Shown one piece after another: positions 26,526-35,700 of a DNA stretch of 64,000 bases (positions are counted from its first letter, which is position 1; every line of letters begins with the position of its first letter). This DNA comes from Stutzerimonas stutzeri (GTDB taxonomy: Bacteria; Pseudomonadota; Gammaproteobacteria; Pseudomonadales; Pseudomonadaceae), in contig DGLA01000009.1 of assembly GCA_002387205.1 (NCBI GenBank), forward strand, positions 62,001-126,000, read 5' to 3'. The position numbers and the translations under genes were made by a program. The notes below the pieces were generated by a model that searched no databases, was not told the DNA's origin, and saw only the letters and a program-made list of their open reading frames with translations.

Positions 26526-27571
26526 CCCGGAATTGAAAAATCGTTGTGATAAACCACGGACGCCAACTCGACTGTCCCGTCGGCGCACTCCCAGTAATGA
26601 AGATGGAATTCCCTATCGATATCTCGACGCTGCGCCTTATCAGAGCCACGCATTCTTTGCGGATCATTTCCGCCTGGCCCTGTCCGAAGAGCGTGTACGG
26701 CGGGAAGATTGTGTCCTTTGATAGTCTCAATGATTGATCGGAGAATCTTGGGCGGCACGGAGTCCCCTTGGTCGGCGCAAACCTGCTGGCACAACTCCCG
26801 GAATCTGGACCCAATGGCTGGAACAATCACGCCGCCCCAATCAGGGGAATCACCTTGAGCAATCTCATTTTTGAACAGAGCGATTCGGACGGCGAGTTCA
26901 GTTCCAAGGTCGTCAGACGCGCCAACCAGAATGGCGGATTCATCGAGACAATCGATCAGCCCTCGAAAATCGTCACAGACCAACACATCGCCTTCAAAGA
27001 ACTCGGGCGGGCACGGCAAGACAGGAATATCGTCTCTGGAATGTTCGAGTTCGTGAATATGGGCTCTTACCTGGATTACCTGTTTGGGCGCTTCTCTCAG
27101 AATGAGCGAATGGCCGCCAAGAGGTTGGGAGCAGTGTTTGCGTAGGACGGCGATTAACGTGATGCATCGGGCAAGATCGGACTGGAGGCCATCATGAGTT
27201 GTCAGCCGAATAACATCCGGATCTGTTTCCAGATGTTCTGACAAGACGTCCTTGACCCGATAGTAGGTTTCAAAGGAAGGCGTAAGCGACAGCAGCTTTT
27301 CCGCTACCGTAGCAATGTCGTTTACGCTGTACTCAACAATTCCATGTCTATTGAAGAGCTCGCGGAGGTGGCTTCTTAGGGGGAAAAGACCTTCATCAAC
27401 CAAAGCCTCAGAAGCGCGCTCGCTCATGTAAATGGCAACCCAGGGCTCATCAAGTAGCCTGCTCCAGTCCAATAGCGTATCCACGTACTGAAAAGCATCG
27501 TCCTTGGCGCAATCGACATGGGGAACAGCGAGCACGCCTGCGTCAATTGTTACGCTGGGCATGCTATGCAT
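26522..27571 (-). CDS. Unknown protein paired with the DUF3696 ATPase, 349 aa
   Basis: This 349-aa soluble protein is not recognised. It opens with a strand and acidic turn (SVTIDAGVLAVPHVD). It has a helical region, then conserved-looking IRLTTHDGLQSDLARCITL, an acidic strand VLVCDDFRGLIDCLDES, and ends with FHLHYWECADGTVELASVVYHNDF. The charged strand-ending residues would fit a nuclease or effector fold, but no motif is decisive. The start overlaps the ATPase gene by 8 nt, and the stop overlaps brxHII by 4 nt, so it is wired into the operon. Its constant partner may be the ATPase upstream. Confidence 0.8.
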   Translation of the reverse strand: MHSMPSVTIDAGVLAVPHVDCAKDDAFQYVDTLLDWSRLLDEPWVAIYMSERASEALVDEGLFPLRSHLRELFNRHGIVEYSVNDIATVAEKLLSLTPSFETYYRVKDVLSEHLETDPDVIRLTTHDGLQSDLARCITLIAVLRKHCSQPLGGHSLILREAPKQVIQVRAHIHELEHSRDDIPVLPCPPEFFEGDVLVCDDFRGLIDCLDESAILVGASDDLGTELAVRIALFKNEIAQGDSPDWGGVIVPAIGSRFRELCQQVCADQGDSVPPKILRSIIETIKGHNLPAVHALRTGPGGNDPQRMRGSDKAQRRDIDREFHLHYWECADGTVELASVVYHNDFSIPG

Positions 27572-29486
27572 CTTTGCTCCTCCGGCTTGCTTTGCGCTTC
27601 ATCGCCGCAGCTCTCAGGATTTCCTCGGCTTGCTGTTGAGATTGATCAAAGAACCCTTCCGGCCAGTCAGAGATGGCTCCGTACTCGTTAATCACTACCT
27701 CTCGGAAAGTTGAGCTCTGCGACGGTTTTTCCACGAAGTAAATCTTGGCCTGACTGCCCAGCTCTTTCTCAGGTGTTGCCGCTGCAATTCGGAAGCGAAG
27801 GCGGTCGATAAAATATTCGCTGTGGGTTTCAACAATGCATTGCTTATTGGAGAGTGCCATCGAAAGGAAGAAGTCGCCGAGCAGGGTCTGTACCTTCGGA
27901 TGAAGGTGCAACTCCGGCTGTTCAAAAACGAGTGTAGAGTCCGTGTCGGCGAGAAGGCACATGACGAGTATCGGCAAAACCTGGCTGACACCTACACCCA
28001 CATGCGTGAGATCATGCGTGCTATCCGAATTGGAAAGCCCTACCTTCAACTCGTGCCCCAATTTACCCTGGTCCCGGCTTTTGACTGAGCTGGCGACTCC
28101 AAGATATTGGAGCCAATCGATAACCGCTGCTTCGAGTGTCCGGGTCACGGTCTTGCGGTCAATTACCGGGTCTTTGAAATTTGCCGACGGGATGTAGCGG
28201 ATCTTCTTGCTCTTGTGCAGTTCAAGAATAGAAGCTGTGTGTTCTCCGCGTAGGCCTACGTCATGTGGGTCCGCTGCTGGCGCGAGCGGATACAGCGGTT
28301 TGGGAGCATCCCTCAACGGCCCGAGGTACTTCAAGGCAGAGGCGAAGAAATTATCCAGATACCAGGTAGCTTCCGTTATCAAGCGAGGTGGCCTGGCTTG
28401 GACGAAGGCATGGGTCTCTGGCTTCTCTGCCGTTGATACCTTCATGGCTTGGTGGATGCGGTCAAAAAGATCATCGCGCTCACGCAGGACCTGCTGAACT
28501 TTCAGGCGCTCGTCGCGTGGGAGGCTGCGCAACCTTTCATACCAAGACCTGAATGTAAGTGTGTCGGCCTCGGAACCGAAGAGTGACTCCTGCCGATACC
28601 TGTCCTTGAAAGTCTGATCAAAATCGATTGTGCCTTTGAGGACTTCGCGCAACACCGCAACGATCTCTTCGGAAAGGAGAATCTCCCTTCCCATGTTGCG
28701 CCGTAAGCCCATGGCACGGCGACCATCATCCTGGAGGGCCGTGGTGATGGCGTTGGCGTCCTCTTCGATGGTATCGATGGCGTAAACAATTCTCTCGGGA
28801 AGGAAGTGTCGAAGCATGCAGCCGATTGGCTTGGCCGAGCGAAAGTCATCCTTCACCTCAGCCATGGACCCATCGTCCAGCTCAACAGCGTAAGCCAAAC
28901 TGGCGCGTAGCTGATCGTCAATTTCACTGGCGCTGTCAGCTCCTTCAATCTCGGAGATAGCCTTGGTGGAATGATGGATCGATATATCGGCTTTCTGATC
29001 CACGTTGTCCTCGTCTCTGGATATGCAGGACAACTGCGTGGCAAAAAGCCGAGGTTGGATTTGGAACAGATCACGCTGGGAGCTCGAAGCATCAGCGTCG
29101 AACGAAATCTCACAAGCGATTTCCTGAAGCTGATTGGAGCGCGGTCCATAGTAAATAGCACCACGGGGCGCGAACTGAGACCGCCTGCCTATTGCAGCAT
29201 CCTGATCCGGAAGTGGCCGACAGGTACATTTGATGGTGATCTGGTCCGAAGCACCACCATTGGATTTCAGGTCGTCAAACTGGCCCAGGCTCGTGAGAGC
29301 ACCATTCAATACGACAGATCGCGATCCGACCTTATGGGCCAAAGTCTGTGCTACGAGAAGGACGGATTGGATGAATGTGCTTTTCCCGCTGCTGTTTGCG
29401 CCAGCGAAGATCGTAAGAGGGCCGAGATCCAGCTCGGTCTCCTCACGAATCGATTTAAAGTTGAAGACCTTCCATTTGGTGATCAT
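27564..29486 (-). CDS. ABC/SMC-like ATPase with DUF3696 C-terminus
   Basis: This 640-aa protein has Walker A GANSSGKST at 29-37 directly after a RecF-like start (VFNFKSIREETELDLGPLTIFAG). It also has a signature-like run HVGVGVSQVLPILV, Walker B with LVFEQPELHLHP, the switch histidine in CIVETHSEYF, and a DUF3696-type tail (EGFFDQSQQQAEEIL). Such OLD/PARIS-like ATPases sense or position DNA and control a toxic partner in several phage-defence systems. It follows pglXI by 3 nt and is not part of the canonical type 3 BREX set, so it is a nested addition. Confidence 0.88.
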   Translation of the reverse strand: MITKWKVFNFKSIREETELDLGPLTIFAGANSSGKSTFIQSVLLVAQTLAHKVGSRSVVLNGALTSLGQFDDLKSNGGASDQITIKCTCRPLPDQDAAIGRRSQFAPRGAIYYGPRSNQLQEIACEISFDADASSSQRDLFQIQPRLFATQLSCISRDEDNVDQKADISIHHSTKAISEIEGADSASEIDDQLRASLAYAVELDDGSMAEVKDDFRSAKPIGCMLRHFLPERIVYAIDTIEEDANAITTALQDDGRRAMGLRRNMGREILLSEEIVAVLREVLKGTIDFDQTFKDRYRQESLFGSEADTLTFRSWYERLRSLPRDERLKVQQVLRERDDLFDRIHQAMKVSTAEKPETHAFVQARPPRLITEATWYLDNFFASALKYLGPLRDAPKPLYPLAPAADPHDVGLRGEHTASILELHKSKKIRYIPSANFKDPVIDRKTVTRTLEAAVIDWLQYLGVASSVKSRDQGKLGHELKVGLSNSDSTHDLTHVGVGVSQVLPILVMCLLADTDSTLVFEQPELHLHPKVQTLLGDFFLSMALSNKQCIVETHSEYFIDRLRFRIAAATPEKELGSQAKIYFVEKPSQSSTFREVVINEYGAISDWPEGFFDQSQQQAEEILRAAAMKRKASRRSKDA

Positions 29487-29489
29487 GGG

Positions 29490-32276
29490 CTATTCCCCTC
29501 CCATCCGTGTTACCGCCTGGTCATACCACATGAGCAGCTTGGGATCTTCTTCCAGGACGTTGTTGGGGATCTTGTCGGCCACGGCGACGATGACGGCGTA
29601 ATCACGTTCCTGCCAGGCTTTCTTGAATCCGGCGCGGACAGCTTCCAGGCGGAAGACCTTGAGCTTTTTCTTGACCTCTTTGTATTCCTCGAACTCCTTG
29701 AGCAGCGCTTTCTCGCGCAGCTTCTCCAGGTCGCCCGCCTTGTTGGGATCGGGCACATACCAGCGGTCGCGGGCCTTGGTGACCAGGGTCGGATCATCCT
29801 TGGGCAGGTTGCGCAGCTCTTTCCAGTTGGTTGAGAGGTAGGCGTGGATCTGCTCGGGTACCGGGCCTTTGCCGTCATAGCGAAGGAAGTTCTGCTCCAG
29901 CAATGTCAACAGTTCAAGCGGAACTTCGCTCTTGCTCCAACCAGCGGTCTCTTTGAGAAATAAAGGGTGAAGATCTTGGAATGATTGTGGCTTCCTTATT
30001 AACTGTTGCTTGAGCCACTGAATGGCAGAGGATTCGTCGGTTACAAACAACTGCAGTTGAAGCACTTCCTTAACAGTCATTCGCTTTTTGTCATACATTG
30101 CCGCTTGGTCCGGCAAAAAATACATTCCGTCTCTCAATGAAAATCGTTGATCTAAGCCAGAGTAGAAGTCCGAGGCAGACAGAGGTACAGCTACGCCTCT
30201 TTGGACATGAAATGCGACCATTCGGTCGAACAGAAGGTAATTTTGTCTTTCAGCTATAACCTCAACTTGGCTATCCTTTGAAACAAAAACGGGTAGCTGG
30301 CCAAGATGAGTGCGTATGAAGTCCCAAACACCGTCTTCGGTTCCGGCCTCAAGTTCAAAGCGATCCTCAAGACCACCATTTGGTCTATATGCAGATATGA
30401 CTAAGTCTTGCTTAACAGCTCCGGCTGTTGTCATCTGCTTGTATGTTCCTTGCCCCTTATCAAGAATCCGCACGTCAGCTATCACAAAGCCAGCTATCCC
30501 GAGAGATTCTTGAATAACATTCCAAACTGCGTTCTTACTATTGTGGAACGCGATGGTAATCCACCTTCCCGGCTTAAGGACTCGAAAAAGCTCGCCAAAC
30601 GACCTTGTCATTAAGTCTTTGTATTCATTGAGGCCTTTGCTCTGTTTTCCTGAAATTATTGCCTCGTAGTCTTGCTTAGTGAAAACCTTGAGCCATGCCT
30701 CATACAGAAAGCTCAACTCGGAATAAATGATGTTGTCTCCGAATGGCGGATCAATAAAGATATAGTCAACGCTACCTGACGGGATATGCTGTAGATTGGT
30801 TCCTGATTGTGTGCTTGAAATTGTCCTGCCTGGCTGTTTTTTCAGTTCGAAGACATTGGAGATGTCTTTGACTTTCCCTTTAGCAAGTACAAAAATATTT
30901 CGCTCAGCAGAGACACTTGGGAACTGAAAGGTGTTATATGTCTGGCCAGCTAGATTTATTTTCCCGCCCTTGAAGCCTACATTGTGCATTCGACTGCCGG
31001 TTTTTACTGCGAACGAAGTGCATAAAAAGGCCATTTCATGAGGGTATGAGCTTTTTTGTGCTGCTGCAAATAGCTCAGATAGTGCAATCAAATTACGCTT
31101 CGTCCAAAAATGATGGACGTGAGTTATGCCAAAATGGATTCCGGCCCTAAACATATCGCCCCACCTTTCGCCATTGAACATCATTGGGGCCGATGGCGAA
31201 AACGAAGTGGGTTTCAAGCTATTGATGCGAGACATTAGCTCTCGATCAAATTTAGATGGATGCTTTGAAAAAGTCTTATTTCCTACGCGAGCCTGGATTA
31301 GAACCAAATCTTGTCGGTTTTGTTTTATAGAAGTCTTTAACTCATCATCCCAATATGTTGTATGCGCCCGACCGGAAGCTGTTTTTTTAATCTCCCTTCC
31401 ACATTTTGGGCACTTCATTTCTGCGTTGAAACCTTGAGATCCCTCATCAAGCGCCGGGTTCCAAAGAAGCACCTCCTCACCACATTCACAAAAAACTACA
31501 TCAGACCACAATCCGTATTCGAAGCTTCCCTTCGATTTGCCACCGGGAATGTCAGTCTCATACATCCAGCCCAAATTTTTTTCCGTTTCATTCAGGAGTC
31601 TCTCCGCACATTTTTGGAAGGTTCGTGAACTAAGGCTGGAATTGAAGTTTCTTTGCAAAAAAGTTGCGAATGGAGACAAATCGACCATGATCGCATGGCG
31701 TGTTCCCCATGAGGGCTGTTCTCGCCCGGTTTCTCGCCAATAGTCTTCGATTGCTCTTTTCAGGTCTGATGGAGGCTCAGAGCACGCTTGTGCTGCAACT
31801 CCGGTCATCCCGGTGCCGGCGAAGCAGTCTAAAACCACATCGCCAGGTGAGGTGTAATTCAAAATATATCGGACAATAGCTCGATACGGGACTTTCGTGT
31901 GATATGTATGCGCCATGCATACTGGATCTTGCTTCCCCTCGCTTACATCGGCCGCAAAAGGTTCCCTGTGGTAGTGGTAGCCATCGGGCTGTTCCGGCTT
32001 TTGCGCCTCCCAATCGGCGATGAAGTCGGCGATCCACGGGTTCGGGCAGGCGGTGTAATACGGCGGATCGCTCAGGTTCAGGATGTCCTCGTCGCTGCCG
32101 ATGGGAAAGCCTTCGATCTTGCGGAACTCCGGGTCGGCCAAAAACTCGCGGAGCTTTTCCGTGAAATATTTGCGCCGTTCTTCATCGGAGGGAAATGTCA
32201 TTCCCAGGCATGTTACCGGCGAGTTTTTGGAGTCCAAGGTCTCTGGTCCAAAGTCTAATGTCGAATGGTCGTTCAT
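29490..32276 (-). CDS. pglXI: BREX type 3 DNA methyltransferase PglXI (DUF1156)
   Basis: This 928-aa adenine/cytosine-N methyltransferase marks self DNA in BREX. DPPY sits at 70-73 (LNLSDPPYYTACPNP), and the SAM motif VVLDCFAGTGMTG at 147-159. A second DPPF lies near residue 507 (YIFIDPPFGDNI), with the SAM-fold run GRWITIAFHNS near 570. A zinc-ribbon-like CECGEE/CPKCGRE pair is inserted near 260-290. The DUF1156-type layout is that of PglXI rather than PglX. The first 25 codons (to Met26 at 32201) come from a repeat array that flanks the next gene, so the ancestral start may be 32201. Confidence 0.88.
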   Translation of the reverse strand: MNDHSTLDFGPETLDSKNSPVTCLGMTFPSDEERRKYFTEKLREFLADPEFRKIEGFPIGSDEDILNLSDPPYYTACPNPWIADFIADWEAQKPEQPDGYHYHREPFAADVSEGKQDPVCMAHTYHTKVPYRAIVRYILNYTSPGDVVLDCFAGTGMTGVAAQACSEPPSDLKRAIEDYWRETGREQPSWGTRHAIMVDLSPFATFLQRNFNSSLSSRTFQKCAERLLNETEKNLGWMYETDIPGGKSKGSFEYGLWSDVVFCECGEEVLLWNPALDEGSQGFNAEMKCPKCGREIKKTASGRAHTTYWDDELKTSIKQNRQDLVLIQARVGNKTFSKHPSKFDRELMSRINSLKPTSFSPSAPMMFNGERWGDMFRAGIHFGITHVHHFWTKRNLIALSELFAAAQKSSYPHEMAFLCTSFAVKTGSRMHNVGFKGGKINLAGQTYNTFQFPSVSAERNIFVLAKGKVKDISNVFELKKQPGRTISSTQSGTNLQHIPSGSVDYIFIDPPFGDNIIYSELSFLYEAWLKVFTKQDYEAIISGKQSKGLNEYKDLMTRSFGELFRVLKPGRWITIAFHNSKNAVWNVIQESLGIAGFVIADVRILDKGQGTYKQMTTAGAVKQDLVISAYRPNGGLEDRFELEAGTEDGVWDFIRTHLGQLPVFVSKDSQVEVIAERQNYLLFDRMVAFHVQRGVAVPLSASDFYSGLDQRFSLRDGMYFLPDQAAMYDKKRMTVKEVLQLQLFVTDESSAIQWLKQQLIRKPQSFQDLHPLFLKETAGWSKSEVPLELLTLLEQNFLRYDGKGPVPEQIHAYLSTNWKELRNLPKDDPTLVTKARDRWYVPDPNKAGDLEKLREKALLKEFEEYKEVKKKLKVFRLEAVRAGFKKAWQERDYAVIVAVADKIPNNVLEEDPKLLMWYDQAVTRMGGE
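32232..32270. repeat. Heptad GTC array, left arm of the four-helix-gene element
   Basis: On the plus strand GTC begins at 32232, 32239, 32246, 32253 and 32260, exact 7-nt steps, then at 32268. Read on the minus strand these are GACNNNN units. They fall inside the first codons of pglXI. Together with the opposite array at 32674-32704 they form inverted arms around the four-helix-bundle gene. Confidence 0.85.
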
Positions 32277-32662
32277 TTGTATTTGCTTCCTTTTAATTCT
32301 GAACTCCGCAGGTATTTCATGAGTCCCGCAAGCATTCGGTTAATTTGTGTCGCCATGTCTGACAATCGGCTGAACGTCTGCTGGTCGATATAGCCTGCGT
32401 CTAATGCCACATACAGTTGTGCTCGTACCTCGCCAGATGAACCCTTGGCCAGAGACACAAACTGGAAAAACTCTTTGTCTCCACCACGTTCAAAACCTTC
32501 CGCGATGTTGGACATGATCGACACAGATGCTCGTCTGATCTGATCACGCAACCCAAAGTCTCTGGCAAAGGCACCATCGTTCGAAATGGCATAGATCGTC
32601 TTCGTCATCTCACGAGCGAGCTGCCATGCATCGATATCCTCAAACTTGCTTATCGTTGCCAT
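32273..32662 (-). CDS. Four-helix bundle protein (23S rRNA intervening-sequence protein family)
   Basis: This 129-aa all-helical protein of the S23/IVP family (TIGR02436) has the signature stretches FEDIDAWQLAREMTKTIY, LRDQIRRASVSIMSNIAEGFER, and SLAKGSSGEVRAQLYVALDAGYI. Members are encoded in rRNA intervening sequences and as free-standing genes scattered near mobile or variable loci; they are related to the accessory protein of diversity-generating retroelements and are basic RNA or DNA binders. Here it interrupts BREX between brxC and pglXI, with its stop overlapping the pglXI start (ATGA), and is flanked by inverted GAC-heptad arrays. It is not a known BREX component. Confidence 0.88.
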   Translation of the reverse strand: MATISKFEDIDAWQLAREMTKTIYAISNDGAFARDFGLRDQIRRASVSIMSNIAEGFERGGDKEFFQFVSLAKGSSGEVRAQLYVALDAGYIDQQTFSRLSDMATQINRMLAGLMKYLRSSELKGSKYK

Positions 32663-32673
32663 ATTGTTCCTTC

Positions 32674-32704
32674 GACTTTGGACCTTGGACTCCAGACCAT
32701 AGAC
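32674..32704. repeat. Heptad GAC array, right arm of the four-helix-gene element
   Basis: GAC begins at 32674, 32681, 32688, 32695 and 32702 on the plus strand, exact 7-nt steps. It fills the 45-nt gap between the brxC stop and the start of the four-helix gene. Parts match the opposite arm in inverted orientation (GACTTTGGACC, TTGGACTCCA). Confidence 0.88.
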
Positions 32705-32707
32705 CCG

Positions 32708-35700
32708 TCATTCCATGACGATCCGCACCTTGGCCGGGTCCTTGCCCTTGGTGAGCTGATCGATGTACTCCTCAAAGCGTTTCTTCATCTCTGCCGGGGT
32801 GGCCGGGCCGTCGATGACCTGCAGGGCCTGTTGCAGCTCCTGCGCCTTGACGGTGACCTTGACCAGACCGGAGAGCACTTCCTTCAGGGCGTGGACAAAG
32901 TTGCTGTCCAGCGGCACCGGCAGTTCCTTCGACTTGATGAAGGCTTCCAGGGGCTCGCGGTCGTCGATCTTCAGCAGATCCATGTTGGCCTGGGTGATCG
33001 GGTCCTCCAAGTTGCTGAGGATGGTAGAGGTCCAGGCAGCCACCATGGCGTCGAGCTGGGCGTCCATCTGGTCGATCATCTGCGAGCCTGCCGAAGCAAA
33101 GGTTTCCACCGAAGGCCGGAACCCGCAATGCGGGCAGATCGGCGAGGCGTCGAGGTTTTGCTCGGTCAGGGCGAAGCAGCTCTTCAGCCCGGCCAGGCGG
33201 TTCTGGTAATCGGTGAGCTGCTGCCGTGGCATCAGGTCGATACCCGCCAGTTTGAGCAGGGTTTGCAGGCGCTGGTCGTTGAGCAGGCCCGCCTTGCGCT
33301 TGTCGTCGTTCACGCCCAGCCGCGCCTTGGTATGCAGACCGATGTAGGCGACGGTGTAATCCTTCTTCAGCTTTTGCAGCTTGGCCCCGATGGACTGGGA
33401 CTGGCTGGCCAGCTCGGTCAGGTCGGCCTGCTTAAGGGCATCCAGCACGTCCTGCCGGGTGGTCTTCATGCGATCCACCCAGTCATGCTCGGCGGGCAGC
33501 ACCGCCTCGGCGGTGGAGAGCCAGGATGCCGTCGGGCTGTGGTCCATGATGAACTCGCGCAGGGCGTCCAGCTCGTCCAGGGCCTTCACGGCCTTTTCAT
33601 GGGCCAGCACTTCGGGTGCGCTGTAGCGGAAATTCTTCAGCTTGCCCGGCGAGGAGTAGGCCTGGAGCGATTCAAAGAAGCCCTTGGCCTCGTCCAGCCC
33701 GCTGGCCTGGCTGGCCAGGTCGGTTCCCGCGAGCAGGTCCAGGCCCCAGAAGGAGAGCCCTTCGCGCAGGGTCTGCTGGGTCATGACGATGCGCTTGACG
33801 ATCTTGCCCACCGCCTGCTGCAGGTTCTGCACCGGCTCGTCCTTGCCCTGGGTGACAAGCTGGGCCATGCCCGGCGTCATGCCGAGCAGTTCGAACAGCG
33901 CTTTGAGCGCGGGCAGGTTCCATTCCTTGGGTTGCTCCAGGTGCTTGAAGCGGACCAGCTCGTCCATGCCGGTCGCGGCAAGCTGCTGTAGTCCGGTGGC
34001 GTCAAACTTTTTGCCCGGAATGGCGAGCACGATGTCGCCGGAATAGACCAGCGAAGCCAGGATGACCGCCACCCATTCCGGCTCAAGCCGACCACCGCCG
34101 GGGTTCATGTATTCCAGCCCGTGGTCGTCCTGGATGATCTCGCTGCGGTTGACTACCTGGCCGTGCCCCTTGGCCTTGACGGTATCGAGAATGAACTTGG
34201 TGTACTTCGACTTGTAGGGGTCGATCTTCTCGCCGTCGAGCAGCTCCAGGGCGTCCAGCACGGCGGTGGCCTGCTTGGTGCGGTTCTGCCCGGCGATGGC
34301 TCGCAGGGCGTCTTGCGCTGCCTGGGCGCGGTTGTTGCCGGTGATCAGGACCGAGAAGAACGGGTAGTCCGGGGCCTGGTTCTCGAAGTTCGGTGCCAGG
34401 CAGACACCGGCGATGGTGTTCACCAAGTCGCGGAAGTTGATAGTCTCGTGAGGCGACAGGCCCGACAGGTCGCGGATGGATTTGCCCTTGGCCCATTCGG
34501 TCATGGACTTGGCACGGCCCTGATAGGTGACCTCGAAGGCATCGCTCATGTGCTTCTGCAGCCACTGGACCAGCTTCTTCAGGAAACCGTTGGCCTTCGA
34601 TTCATAGGTGGCCTTGGCATGGCCCGATGAGGTGGCTGCAAGATCCAGTGCGGCCGCATAGCTCTTCAGCGCAGTCTGGAATTCCTCGTCGGTGCCTTTC
34701 AGGCGGAAGAAGACCTCGTCGTTGACCTTGTCGTCCTTGAAGCGCGGCGGATCGTTGGGCTGGATGAAGTAGAGGTAAAAGTCCCGCTGCGGCACGGCGG
34801 TGGAACGCTCGTTCGGTGCCCCGAAAAAGAGGTAGCCGGAGCGGGCTGCCTTGTGCTCCTGCCAGACCAGTTCGTGCTGCCAGATTTTGTAGCCGGTCAC
34901 ATAGGTGGCGTCCTGGCATTCCATGACCCGCTTGAGCGCCTCGTAATAGAAGCGGTCGAGCTGAGCCTGGCCCAGGCTTTCGGCCCGCTTGTCGATCAGG
35001 GCGTCGAAGTCGTCGGTCTTCTTCAGGTCGAGATAGAACTGGCGGTTGTCGGCATTGAAGGAGATGAACTGGCCGCTGACCGTTTTGTGGATCTCGCGCA
35101 GGACCGTTTCCACATGGGTCTGCAGATCCTTGTCGGGCTCATCGCTGCCCAGCTCGGCGATCAGCGGATCGAACAGGCAGAGACGGTCGCGCAGTTCCTC
35201 GGCGGACGCGCCCATGGGGGCATAGATGTCGCCGGTGGTGAGGCGGTGGACGGACAGCGCATGGATCAGGCGCAGCGCCATCGGCTTGTATTGTTTGCGG
35301 GTGATGGCGTTCTCGATGCGGGATTCCAGAACCTGGCTGCAATCAATGACTGCCCGGATTTCGGGAATGGCGCGGAACGAAGCGTTCTGCTTGAGGGTAC
35401 CCCAATAGCTGTCGAAGGCGATCAGGCCGGGTTCGTCCTGCGGCACGTCCTTGCCAAGAATGCCTTTCATGCCCATGGACAGGGTCTTGAGCACCTCGCG
35501 CTTTTCCACCACGGTGACCCGCTCGAAGGTGTCGATGTAATCGGGATGCACCGGGAAGAGCCGGACAAACTCGTCCATGCGCTCATTGAGCCCGCCGTAG
35601 TATTTGGCAAAAGGCATCAGGTAGTCGCGGATCTTGGCCTGTTGCTCGGTGGTCTTCTTGAGCAGACGCTCGGCCACGACGAATTTCACATCGCTGCGGG

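Noticed and set aside
23607..32276. DISARM system (SNF2 helicase plus methyltransferase)
   Set aside because: No DrmA, DrmB or DrmC; presence of brxF, brxC, pglZ and brxA gives BREX type 3.
32232..32704. CRISPR-like repeats
   Set aside because: Units are 7 nt with no spacers, on opposite strands around a gene.
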